Source of the DNA: Marinococcus luteus_A
GTDB lineage: Bacteria; Bacillota; Bacilli; Bacillales; Marinococcaceae
Direction of reading: 5' to 3'
Length of the DNA stretch: 64,000 nucleotides
Assembly: GCF_034497705.1 (NCBI RefSeq)
Contig: NZ_JAXRUV010000011.1
Location: forward strand, 1 to 64,000
This document shows, piece by piece, positions 33,488 through 41,860 of the stretch. The translations under genes were made by a program, and so were the position numbers. The notes under the pieces were generated by a model, which saw only the letters and a list, made by a program, of their open reading frames with translations, made no database searches and had not been told where the DNA came from. The stretch's first letter is position 1, and every line of letters begins with the position of its first letter.

Positions 33488-34957
33488 CTATTTCATGCTG
33501 GCAACATCTGGTCTGACTTCTTCTTCTGCTTCGTCTGCAGGAACTTCCCAGTCTCTTCCAACGGTGATACCGAGGTATTTATCATCGCTCGGATCTTCGA
33601 TTTCCACCTGCTTATACTTTTTGAACCACCAGTACTTAGCGAGGAAGTAATAGCAGATGCCCCCGGCAAAGAACCCGGCAATAAAAGAAAAGTTGATGAA
33701 GAAAATAGCGACGGCACCTCCGACGGCCCAGGAAATCAGGCCGGCGGCGTTGATCCCTTTAAAGTAACGGTACTGGCCGGTGTGCTTGTAGAGGTCCGGT
33801 ACGTTCACCCGGCGTTTTCTTAGAACATAGTAGTCTGCTACTAAAATACCAACAACGGCGGAGAGGACGCCGCCTACGATGAGAAGGACAGTGTCAAGTA
33901 AGCTGAAAATTAACCATGGCTGGGCAGCAGTCCCGATAATACCCGCCATAAACACACCTACAAAGAACGGAATTTTCGGCCCGCCAACGTTGGAAAAAAT
34001 CGTCGCTGCAGAAATAACGTTTGCACTGGTGTTGGTGGACCACTGGGCGAGCACAATCATGAGCAGAAGCACTGCGAGTACGAGCCCGCCGGCTGTCTCT
34101 TGAAGAGCTACGACCGGATCAAAATTGCCGAGGGCAATAAAGCAGATGGCGCCGATGACTACCATGAATGTCTGCACAAGGGGAAGGGCGATCATGCTTC
34201 CGACCATCGTGCCGCGGTTTCTTTTAAACCAGTTGCGTTCATATTTCGGAGCTTTAATATAACGGCTCAGCGAAGGGATATCTGTCGCGAGTGTACTCCA
34301 AAATCCCATGTTGGCAAAGATAACGATCACAAAAGCAGTTACCGCAGAGCCTGCTCCGACCTCGATGCCGTCCCAGTTCCATACGTTCGTTCCCTGGGCG
34401 GATGCTTCACCGGTAAGAACAATGTACATCCATATCGAAATCAGAATGATCGCGGGGGCGGCAAAGTCAGCAAACCGTTCCACAGCCTTGATGCCAATGG
34501 CCGTATTGATCAGCTGGGCGCCGGCGAACAGGGCGTAACAGACGGCCCAGTTATCAAAGCCGGTCAATATATTTAAAATGCCGTTCATCGCGGTGGAGCC
34601 GAAGTATGTGTTGATCCCGAACCAGAACGAGGCGGCAATGCCTCTGGTCACAGAGGGGAGATGCGTGCCGATCGTACCGAAGGGGGCCCGCATATAGACA
34701 GGAAAGGACAACCCGTGTTCAATGCCGATATCACCGACGATCGTAATAAACAGCCCGATAGCTACACACCCGATCAGGGAAGCGAAGATAACCCAGCCGA
34801 GAGGAAGGGAGGAGACGCCTTCTCCGCCGATGGCAAAGGCAGCCAGGACGACCGCCATTCCGACCCACATAACGGCAAAGCCGAAGGTGCTGATTTTCCG
34901 TTTATCATGGCCCACCGGCATCAGGTCCGGAGATTTTAAGTAGCTGTTATCTTTCAT
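33488..34957 (-). CDS. NCS1 family permease of the pyrimidine island
   Basis: A 489-residue, about 12-helix nucleobase:cation symporter. NCS1 features include GLSFPVYMRAPFGTIGTHLPSVTRGIAASFWFGINTYFG in the first third, WSTLATDIPSLSRYIK in the middle and VADYYVLRKRRVNVPDLYKHTGQYRYFKGIN near the end. Located directly downstream of dihydropyrimidinase in the same direction, so uracil, thymine, dihydropyrimidine or a hydantoin is the probable substrate. The ATG follows AAAGGATGACGATGACTC. A gap of about 130 bases before it holds no clear terminator. Confidence 0.88.
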   Translation of the reverse strand: MKDNSYLKSPDLMPVGHDKRKISTFGFAVMWVGMAVVLAAFAIGGEGVSSLPLGWVIFASLIGCVAIGLFITIVGDIGIEHGLSFPVYMRAPFGTIGTHLPSVTRGIAASFWFGINTYFGSTAMNGILNILTGFDNWAVCYALFAGAQLINTAIGIKAVERFADFAAPAIILISIWMYIVLTGEASAQGTNVWNWDGIEVGAGSAVTAFVIVIFANMGFWSTLATDIPSLSRYIKAPKYERNWFKRNRGTMVGSMIALPLVQTFMVVIGAICFIALGNFDPVVALQETAGGLVLAVLLLMIVLAQWSTNTSANVISAATIFSNVGGPKIPFFVGVFMAGIIGTAAQPWLIFSLLDTVLLIVGGVLSAVVGILVADYYVLRKRRVNVPDLYKHTGQYRYFKGINAAGLISWAVGGAVAIFFINFSFIAGFFAGGICYYFLAKYWWFKKYKQVEIEDPSDDKYLGITVGRDWEVPADEAEEEVRPDVASMK

Positions 34958-35085
34958 GAGTCATCGTCATCCTTTCTGTTTCTTGAAATTTTTACCTGCG
35001 GGTAAACAATATACCTGAGCCGTCAAAGACGATCACCAGTCCTGAAGAAACAGAGGAAGAAGGGGAAGAAAAGACCCCGGGTATA

Positions 35086-36507
35086 CTACACTAATGTGGA
35101 GGCGGCAGTTTTGGAGCTGCTTCCTAAAGCGAAAGGCTTGCGCTTCATGTATTTCCCGTACCCCGGTTCACCCTCCAGCTTCCGGTCGCGTACAACAAAG
35201 CGGCCGCGTACCATGGTGGACTCAATCACGCCCTGCACCTCCATGCCTTCAAAGGCGTTGTAATCAACCGCCATGTGCTGCGTTTTGACCGAAATGGTCC
35301 GGCTCTCATCCGGATTGAACAGCACAAGGTCGGCATCAGCGCCAACAGCGATTGTTCCCTTGTCCGGATAGAGACCAAACAGCTTGGCGCTTTTTGTCGA
35401 GGTAATATCAACAAACTGCTGGCGCGAAATTCTGCCTTTGGCTACTCCTTCTGAGTAAAGAATACTCATCCGGTCTTCAATCATCGGACCGCCGTTTGGA
35501 ATTTTTGTGAAGTCGTCCTTGCCAAGGTCCTTCTGGCCGTTAAAGTCAAACGAGCACTGATCGGAGCCGATGGTTGACAGATCTCCGTTTTTAATCGCCG
35601 TCCAGAGCTCCTCCTGGTTCCATTTTTCACGAAGCGGCGGGCTCCATACATACTTGGCGCCTTCGAATCCGGGCTGGTCCATGTAGCTTTCATCAAGCAC
35701 GAGGTACTGCGGGCACGTTTCGCCCCAGACATTGGCGCCCTTGCGGCGTGCTTTGCGGATTTCTTCTGCGGCATCAGCGCAGGAAACGTGAACGACATAC
35801 AGCTGAGAGTCAGCAAGCCCGGTGAAGCGGGCTGCGCGGCCGGTCGCTTCCCCTTCGATTTCAGACGGACGGGTGCGGGCGTGATAAATAGGCTCGGTGT
35901 TGCCGGCAGCGAGTGCTTCTTCGGTTAAGTGCTGAATCACGTCGCCGTTTTCGGCATGTACCATGACGAGCGCCCCGAGCTCTTTGGCAGCAAGCAGCGT
36001 GCGGTAAAGCGTTTCGTCATCGGCCTGGAAGACATTTTTGTAAGCCATAAACACCTTAAAGGATGTAATCCCGTCGTTTTGAATGATCGAAGGAAGCTGG
36101 TCAAGCACATCTTCATTCATTTGAGTAATCATTAGGTGAAAGCCGTAATCAATCACGGAACGTCCCTGGGATTTATCGTGCCATCCCTGAATCGAGGAGC
36201 TGAGCGGTTTGTCCTTGCTTGTCAGGCAGAAGTCGATCACGCTCGTTGTTCCGCCAAAAGCGGCAGCGATGGACCCGCTTTCGAAGTCATCCCTGGAAAC
36301 GGTGCCTCCAAACGGCATTTCGAGGTGGGTGTGCGGATCCACTCCTCCCGGGAAAATGTACTGGCCGGAGGCGTCGACGATTTCTGCCTCGGCCTCCTGG
36401 AGATTTTTGCCGATAGTTGTGATTTTTTCATCTTCGATAAGAATATCTGCCTCATATTCGTCGCTCGCTGTCACAATGGTTCCATTTTTGATAATCGTTT
36501 TTGCCAA
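35086..36507 (-). CDS. hydA: Dihydropyrimidinase (hydantoinase)
   Basis: Hydrolyses 5,6-dihydrouracil or dihydrothymine to N-carbamoyl-beta-amino acids, 473 residues. Metal-site His pair in GGVDPHTHLEMPFGG (about 54-68), carboxylated Lys in SFKVFMAYKNVF (about 150), HAENGDVI, VVHVSCADA and the catalytic-Asp region TIGSDQCSFDF are all present. It begins at TTG 36507 behind AGGAGGAGATTATT, an unusual start made credible by the strong ribosome site and the MAKTIIKNGTIV N-terminus. Next to preA, it forms step two of the reductive pathway. Confidence 0.93.
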   Translation of the reverse strand: MAKTIIKNGTIVTASDEYEADILIEDEKITTIGKNLQEAEAEIVDASGQYIFPGGVDPHTHLEMPFGGTVSRDDFESGSIAAAFGGTTSVIDFCLTSKDKPLSSSIQGWHDKSQGRSVIDYGFHLMITQMNEDVLDQLPSIIQNDGITSFKVFMAYKNVFQADDETLYRTLLAAKELGALVMVHAENGDVIQHLTEEALAAGNTEPIYHARTRPSEIEGEATGRAARFTGLADSQLYVVHVSCADAAEEIRKARRKGANVWGETCPQYLVLDESYMDQPGFEGAKYVWSPPLREKWNQEELWTAIKNGDLSTIGSDQCSFDFNGQKDLGKDDFTKIPNGGPMIEDRMSILYSEGVAKGRISRQQFVDITSTKSAKLFGLYPDKGTIAVGADADLVLFNPDESRTISVKTQHMAVDYNAFEGMEVQGVIESTMVRGRFVVRDRKLEGEPGYGKYMKRKPFALGSSSKTAASTLV

Positions 36508-36522
36508 AATAATCTCCTCCTG

Positions 36523-37800
36523 TTATTGATTAGATCCGGCACCTGCCATCAGCTGCTGGCGTTCGTTCCATGTCATCGGCTCATCTCCGATCTTTCTGGC
36601 AACTTCCACCATATCGATGGCACCATCCACTGGACAGACGATGGAGCATAGGTTACAGCCGACGCAGTCATCTTCGCGCACCCGCAGTATATCGTTGCCA
36701 TCTTCGTCCTTCAGCATATCGATGCACTGATGGGACGTATCTTCACAGGCAATGTAGCACTTGTTGCAGTTAATACAGACATCGTTATTGATTTTAGCGG
36801 CAACCCGGTAGGTAAGATCGAGGTCACCCCAGTCAGAATACTTCGGCACCGTCTGCCCGATCAGCTGATCGAGGGAGGCAAGACCTTTTTCGTCCATGTA
36901 GTTGCTGAGGCCGTCGATCATATCTTCAACAATACGGAAGCCGTGATGCATAGCTGCCGTACACACTTGGACGTTTGAAGCCCCCATCAGCATAAACTCC
37001 GCGGCTTCCTGCCAGCTGGACACGCCACCCATACCGGAAATAGGAACGTCGATGCCAGGTGTTCTGGCGCATTCCCCGACCATATTCAAAGCGATCGGTT
37101 TTACGGCAGGACCGCAGTAGCCGCCGTGGGCGCCTTTACCATCTACATTCGGTATGGTATTCCAGGAATCAAGATCGACTCCGGAAAGGCTGTTAATCGT
37201 ATTGATCATGCTGACGGCATCGGCTCCGCCCTCGACGGCGGCTTTAGCCGTGAACGTAATATCCGTGATATTCGGTGTTAATTTAACGATCACCGGCGTC
37301 CGGGCCACCTCCTTCACCCATGCCGTCTGCTGGCGGACGAGCTCCGGCACCTGGCCGGACGCTGACCCCATCCCACGCTCTGCCATTCCGTGCGGACAGC
37401 CAAAGTTTAGCTCAAGGCCATCGACACCTGCTGCTTCGACTCTTTTGACGATTTCATGCCACTTGTCACGGTCTGGCTCCACCATCAATGAGCCGATAAT
37501 TGCATGCTCCGGGTAAAGACGTTTCGTTTCTTCAATTTCCCGCAGGTTCACTTCAAGCGGCCGGTCGGAAATCAGCTCAATATTGTTGAATCCAGCTACC
37601 TGGTTTCCGCCAAATGATACGGCGGAAAAACGGGAGGAAACGTTCAGAATCGGGTCTCCCATCGTTTTCCACACAGCACCGCCCCAGCCTGCTTCGAAAG
37701 CGCGCTGTACCTGGTACCCGCTATTGGTTGGGGGCGCGGATGCGAGCCAGAAGGGGTTTGGGGAACGGATGCCGGCGACATTGGTCGTTAAATCTGCCAT
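36523..37800 (-). CDS. preA: Dihydropyrimidine dehydrogenase subunit PreA
   Basis: Flavin-containing catalytic subunit that reduces uracil or thymine to the dihydropyrimidine with electrons from PreT, 425 residues. The TIM-barrel part starts NVAGIRSPNPFWLASAPPTNSGYQV and has LELNFGCPHGMAERGMGSASGQ (about 130-150). Two 4Fe-4S motifs follow at the C-terminus, CINCNKCYIACED and CVGCNLCSIVCPV. The residue matching the active Cys of mammalian enzyme (GLACGQ) is Ser here. ATG follows AAAGGAGTGTTTTC. Confidence 0.92.
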   Translation of the reverse strand: MADLTTNVAGIRSPNPFWLASAPPTNSGYQVQRAFEAGWGGAVWKTMGDPILNVSSRFSAVSFGGNQVAGFNNIELISDRPLEVNLREIEETKRLYPEHAIIGSLMVEPDRDKWHEIVKRVEAAGVDGLELNFGCPHGMAERGMGSASGQVPELVRQQTAWVKEVARTPVIVKLTPNITDITFTAKAAVEGGADAVSMINTINSLSGVDLDSWNTIPNVDGKGAHGGYCGPAVKPIALNMVGECARTPGIDVPISGMGGVSSWQEAAEFMLMGASNVQVCTAAMHHGFRIVEDMIDGLSNYMDEKGLASLDQLIGQTVPKYSDWGDLDLTYRVAAKINNDVCINCNKCYIACEDTSHQCIDMLKDEDGNDILRVREDDCVGCNLCSIVCPVDGAIDMVEVARKIGDEPMTWNERQQLMAGAGSNQ

Positions 37801-37825
37801 GAAAACACTCCTTTCAGATTATGGT

Positions 37826-39199
37826 TCAGCCTGCTGCCTGAGTACCTGCCGAAAGCTGCTGATGAATCGTATAAGCGGCCTGCTTTCCCTGCTCCGCAGC
37901 ACTCACGACCATCGCTTCCCCCTGACCGCTGCCAAATATGACGTCCCCGACGGCAAAATGGTTTGGTTCGGAAGCGGCGTAGGAGGCATCCACAGTAACG
38001 ACGCCATCTGTATGATCAAGGCCGAACATTGCGATCGTATCCTGCAGCCGCTCCTGGCCAATGGCCCGTATAACGACATCCACATCCATCATAAAGTTGG
38101 AATTTTGGATCGGGACCGGGCGCTGACGTCCGTCCTGGTCTGCTTCGCCAAGCTCCATCTGAACGCATTCAAGGCCATCGACTTCCCCGTTGGCATTTTT
38201 TTCGATTTTCACGGGGGAAGTAAGCCATTGAAAAGCGATGCCGTCTTGCTTGGCAAATTCAAATTCGAACGGGTAGGCGGTCATTTCATTTTTTGTCCGT
38301 CTGTAAACGATACTGACGTGTTCAGCACCGAGACGGGTGGAACAGGTGGCTGCGTCAACTGCCGTGTTGCCGGCGCCGATAACGGCCACCCGCTTGCCGG
38401 CGAGATTACTGGAAAACGTACCCTCTTTGGTGGATCGTACGAAATCCACAGCGTCATACACGCCAGAAGCGTCCTCTCCTTCCATATGAAGCTCCGGAAC
38501 GCTTCCCATACCGACAGCGATAATGATGGAATCAAACTGCTCCCGGAGATCCTCTGGGGTAACGTCTATTCCGACTGTGGTATTCGTGCGGATGGTTACG
38601 CCCATGTTTACAATCTGGTCGATTTCCCATTTCACAATATCAACCGGAAGGCGGAAGGAAACGATACCGTAACGGTTCAAGCCCCCGGGTTCATCGTCAG
38701 CTTCAAAAATGGTGACCTGATGCCCAAACCGGGCGAGCTCCCGTGCTGCTGCCAGACCAGCGGGGCCGCTGCCAACAATAGCAATATGTTTGGAGGTCGA
38801 AGGACCCGCTTCAAACAGTACCTGCTCATTGCGGATGGCCCAATCCGTGGCGTAGCGCTGCAGATCACCAATCATGATCGGCTCGGATTCGCCGTTTAAT
38901 ACACAGGCGCCTTCGCATAATTCCTCGGTCGGACAGACGCGTGCACAGCTAGCTCCAACAGGATTGGCATCCATGATTGTGACTGCGGATCCCTTTAAAT
39001 TGCCGGAGGCTATTTTTTTAATAAAGGCAGGAATGTCTATGCCTGTCGGACAGGCCTGAATACAGGGGGCGTCGTAGCAGAACAGGCAGCGGTTCGATTC
39101 CTTAACGGCATGGGTTGTTGTAAGGGGGCTGTTTACTTCAGCAAAATTTTCCTGCAGCTGTTCAGTGGAAATCCATGCATCCGAGCGGTGGTTGGACAT
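37826..39199 (-). CDS. preT: Dihydropyrimidine dehydrogenase subunit PreT
   Basis: NAD(P)H-oxidising flavoprotein partner of PreA, 457 residues, related to the glutamate synthase small subunit. The N-terminal iron-sulfur segment has CLFCYDAPCIQACPTGIDIP and CARVCPTEELCEGACV. An FAD site IAIVGSGPAGLAAARELARFGHQVTIFEA is near 140-168, and the NAD(P) site RVAVIGAGNTAVDAA near 285. The last motif GDVIFGSGQGEAMVVSAAEQGKQAA is intact. ATG follows AAAGGAGTTTTACC. It lies 25 bases before preA. Confidence 0.92.
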   Translation of the reverse strand: MSNHRSDAWISTEQLQENFAEVNSPLTTTHAVKESNRCLFCYDAPCIQACPTGIDIPAFIKKIASGNLKGSAVTIMDANPVGASCARVCPTEELCEGACVLNGESEPIMIGDLQRYATDWAIRNEQVLFEAGPSTSKHIAIVGSGPAGLAAARELARFGHQVTIFEADDEPGGLNRYGIVSFRLPVDIVKWEIDQIVNMGVTIRTNTTVGIDVTPEDLREQFDSIIIAVGMGSVPELHMEGEDASGVYDAVDFVRSTKEGTFSSNLAGKRVAVIGAGNTAVDAATCSTRLGAEHVSIVYRRTKNEMTAYPFEFEFAKQDGIAFQWLTSPVKIEKNANGEVDGLECVQMELGEADQDGRQRPVPIQNSNFMMDVDVVIRAIGQERLQDTIAMFGLDHTDGVVTVDASYAASEPNHFAVGDVIFGSGQGEAMVVSAAEQGKQAAYTIHQQLSAGTQAAG

Positions 39200-39219
39200 G
39201 GTAAAACTCCTTTCGGGTT

Positions 39220-40107
39220 TTAAAGTAGGGCGCTCATGGAGCCGTACGTTTCGGGCCGGCGGTCGCGGTAAAACTGCCAGGCGTTCCGCACCTCCCGGAT
39301 CATTTCTTTGTCCATGTCTGCGACAAGAACTTCATCCTGATCACGGCTTGCGATACCGACAAAGTCACCGCGGGGGTCTACCACGTAGGACTGGCCGTAA
39401 AATTCACCCATGTTCCAGGGCGCTTCGTAGCCCACTCTGTTGATCGCAGCCAGGTAATAGCCGTTGGCCACGGCGTGGGCCGGCTGCTCGAGCTTCCAGA
39501 GGTATTCAGAGGTGCCGGCGACTGTAGCCGATGGGTTGAAAACAACTTCGGCCCCGTTCAGCCCCAGCAGCCGGGCCCCTTCCGGGAAATGCCGGTCGTA
39601 GCAGATATAGACGCCGACTTTCGCATAAGCTGTGTCAAACACCGGGTAGCCGAGATTGCCCGGTTTAAAATAAAATTTTTCCCAAAATCCGTAGCCTTCA
39701 TTGCCGGCAGCAACATGGGGAATATGATTTTTCCGGTATTTTCCTAAGTACGAGCCGTCTGCATCAATGACGGCGGCTGTATTATAATAAGCGGCGATGC
39801 CTTCACGTTCATAGACGGGAAGCACAATCACGGTGCCAAGCTCTTTAGCGAGATCCTGAAACAGCCGGGTGGTTGGTCCTTCCGGAACCTGTTCAGCTGC
39901 TTCGTACCATTTCATTGACTGTTCGGAGCAGAAATAAGGACCGTAAAATATTTCCTGAAGCCCGATAATCTGTGCTCCTTGAGCGGCAGCCTCGCGAACC
40001 ATGCGTATATGTTTTTCAATGGCTTTTTCTTTATGCTCCTGTACAGAGGCACTGCCTTCGACGTCATTGGAAGCCTGGATAACTCCTATACGGACCTGAT
40101 CGGTCAT
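39220..40107 (-). CDS. Beta-ureidopropionase, nitrilase superfamily
   Basis: Converts N-carbamoyl-beta-alanine to beta-alanine, CO2 and ammonia, the third step of the pathway. The 295-residue nitrilase fold has the Glu-Lys-Cys triad in GLQEIFYGPYF, KYRKNHIPH and VYICYDRHFPEGARLLGLNGAE. The HIPHVAAGNEGYGFWEKFYFKPGN stretch resembles beta-ureidopropionases and N-carbamoylputrescine amidases. ATG 40107 is chosen behind AAAGGGGATTGATTGT; an upstream ATG at 40173 lacks a ribosome site. It is the first gene of the minus-strand operon. Confidence 0.87.
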   Translation of the reverse strand: MTDQVRIGVIQASNDVEGSASVQEHKEKAIEKHIRMVREAAAQGAQIIGLQEIFYGPYFCSEQSMKWYEAAEQVPEGPTTRLFQDLAKELGTVIVLPVYEREGIAAYYNTAAVIDADGSYLGKYRKNHIPHVAAGNEGYGFWEKFYFKPGNLGYPVFDTAYAKVGVYICYDRHFPEGARLLGLNGAEVVFNPSATVAGTSEYLWKLEQPAHAVANGYYLAAINRVGYEAPWNMGEFYGQSYVVDPRGDFVGIASRDQDEVLVADMDKEMIREVRNAWQFYRDRRPETYGSMSALL

Positions 40108-40290
40108 ACAATCAATCCCCTTTCGGTTTGTTTTTTCAATAGTATAGAATTTTCTGAAAAAAGCATGTGACATTCCGTCGGATAATGGAAAGTCTTATTG
40201 GACAAAATGTAAATAACCTTTATCCGGCAGGGGGCGGGGCAGTCATAAAATCTCACACACAAATTAGTTAACCGGCTTTAAGCAGAAAAT

Positions 40291-40315
40291 AAAAAGACCG
40301 CCGTGGGGGGCGGTC
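40291..40315 (-). terminator. Terminator of the aminotransferase gene
   Basis: Minus strand GACCGCC (40315-40309), 6-base loop, GGCGGTC (40302-40296), then TTTTTATTT. It overlaps the stop codon and separates the aminotransferase from the ureidopropionase operon. Confidence 0.72.
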
Positions 40316-41687
40316 AGGCGGGGGAAGCACAGGTAATTGCTTCACGAAGTGTTGCTACAATTGTATCGATCTGTTCATGGGAAATAATAAATGGGGGGGA
40401 GATGGTTAACACGTTGTTATGCTCAGGCACGGTATCACTGTTTTTACCGATCATGACCCCGTGCTGTTTACAGTAGCCAAGCACCTGCTGCATGAATTCC
40501 GGCGGTGCCGGTTCTTTCGTTGTTTTATCGGAGACAAGCTCGATGCCAGCCATCAGGCCGAACGTGCGGATGTCTCCGACGGACGGAAAATGGTGAAAAG
40601 ATTCAAGCTGACTGCGTAAGTAGCTGCCAGTGCTTTTAGCTTTTGTCACAAGATCCTCACGTTCAAGAATATCGATGTTTTCGAGGGCGACGGCACATGA
40701 CATCGGACTGCCGCCAAAGGTATTCACGTGTCGGAAATGACTCTGGGGGCCGCCGGATTTAAACGATTCATACAAATCATTGGAAACGGCTGTAGCGGAT
40801 AACGGAGCGTAAGCGCTCGTAATTCCCTTCGCCATAGTGACGATATCAGGCTGTACGCCGAAATTTTTATGGCCGAAGGCTTCTCCCGACCGCCCAAACC
40901 CGCAGATGACTTCATCCACAATTAAAAGCACCTGATGCCTTTGGCAGATTTCGTGTACCTTCTGCAGATAAGACTCAGGCGGTGTGATGACTCCGCCGCC
41001 GGTAATTACCGGCTCCACAATCACTCCGGCGACTGTGTCGGCGCCTTCCCAGATGATGGTCTGTTCAATAGAAGAAGCACATTCGAGGGAACAGCTGTCC
41101 GGCTCTTTGCCGAACGGACACCGGTAACAGTAAGGCGGAGCCGCGTGGCGGAAGCCTTCTGCAACCGGCTCGTAGCTTGCTTTCCGGTCAGCCTGGCCGG
41201 TCGCACCGAGAGCTCCCATTGAATTTCCGTGATAAGCCCGGTAGCGGGAAATAAATTTATATTTTTTCGGTTTGCCGGTCTGAGTGAAATATTGTCTGGC
41301 AATTTTAAAGGCGACTTCATTGGCATCGGAGCCGGAATTGGAAAAAAAGATGCGGTAGTGGCCGTCAAGCCAGTCGTTTAATTTTGCCGCCAGCTGAATG
41401 GCCGGCTTATGACTGTTGGTCATGGGGGTAAAGGGCATCGTACTGAGCTGTTTTGCTGCCGCTTCCGCGATGGAAGTTCTTCCGTGGCCAACATTTACAC
41501 ACCAGAGCCCGGCCATCCCATCTATGTAGGAATTGCCGTCAATGTCTGTAAGGTACACATTGTCGCTTTCGGTAAAAATAGCCGGATGATCGTTGTGAGG
41601 GGCCATATGGTGCCATAAAAAAGCACGGTCCTGATTCAGAAGCATGTCCTTTTCTTCGGAAACGGTCTGATTATCGGTATGGTTCAT
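40314..41687 (-). CDS. Class III aminotransferase, probable beta-alanine transaminase
   Basis: PLP enzyme of about 457 residues. It has FSNSGSDANEVAFKIAR, the PLP-ring region YRAYHGNSMGALG, the Asp in DEVICGFGRSGEAFGH and the Schiff-base Lys in TMAKGITSAYAPLSA. By neighbourhood it should move the amino group of beta-alanine or 3-aminoisobutyrate to a 2-oxo acid, giving a malonate-semialdehyde type product. ATG 41687 follows AAAGGGGCGTTTTGCGAC; the upstream extension of 50 codons is hydrophobic and lacks homology signs. It is divergent from the M20 hydrolase. Confidence 0.86.
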   Translation of the reverse strand: MNHTDNQTVSEEKDMLLNQDRAFLWHHMAPHNDHPAIFTESDNVYLTDIDGNSYIDGMAGLWCVNVGHGRTSIAEAAAKQLSTMPFTPMTNSHKPAIQLAAKLNDWLDGHYRIFFSNSGSDANEVAFKIARQYFTQTGKPKKYKFISRYRAYHGNSMGALGATGQADRKASYEPVAEGFRHAAPPYCYRCPFGKEPDSCSLECASSIEQTIIWEGADTVAGVIVEPVITGGGVITPPESYLQKVHEICQRHQVLLIVDEVICGFGRSGEAFGHKNFGVQPDIVTMAKGITSAYAPLSATAVSNDLYESFKSGGPQSHFRHVNTFGGSPMSCAVALENIDILEREDLVTKAKSTGSYLRSQLESFHHFPSVGDIRTFGLMAGIELVSDKTTKEPAPPEFMQQVLGYCKQHGVMIGKNSDTVPEHNNVLTISPPFIISHEQIDTIVATLREAITCASPA

Positions 41688-41784
41688 GTCGCAAAACGCC
41701 CCTTTCATATGCCTGCATAATAATATGGTAGCCCGAAAGGCGGAAAGAAGCATGATACAGATTGTGCAAAAGAAGTCAGAATAA

Positions 41785-41801
41785 TTTAACATTTTGTTAT
41801 A
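41785..41801. promoter_or_regulatory. TnrA-like box in the divergent promoter region
   Basis: TTTAACATTTTGTTATA fits TGTNANAWWWTNTNACA at 11 of 13 fixed positions. TAAAAT hexamers at 41824-41834 upstream of the hydrolase put the box centre 43-48 bases before the likely start. Confidence 0.4.
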
Positions 41802-41860
41802 CGCTCTATTAAAAGAAAACCGATAAAATAAAATCATGAAGCCTGGAAGGGGATGAATCG

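Noticed and set aside
37583..38899. 438-codon plus-strand open frame
   Set aside because: It lies antisense to preT, whose product has full iron-sulfur, FAD and NAD motifs; the antisense frame has no ribosome site or recognisable domain.
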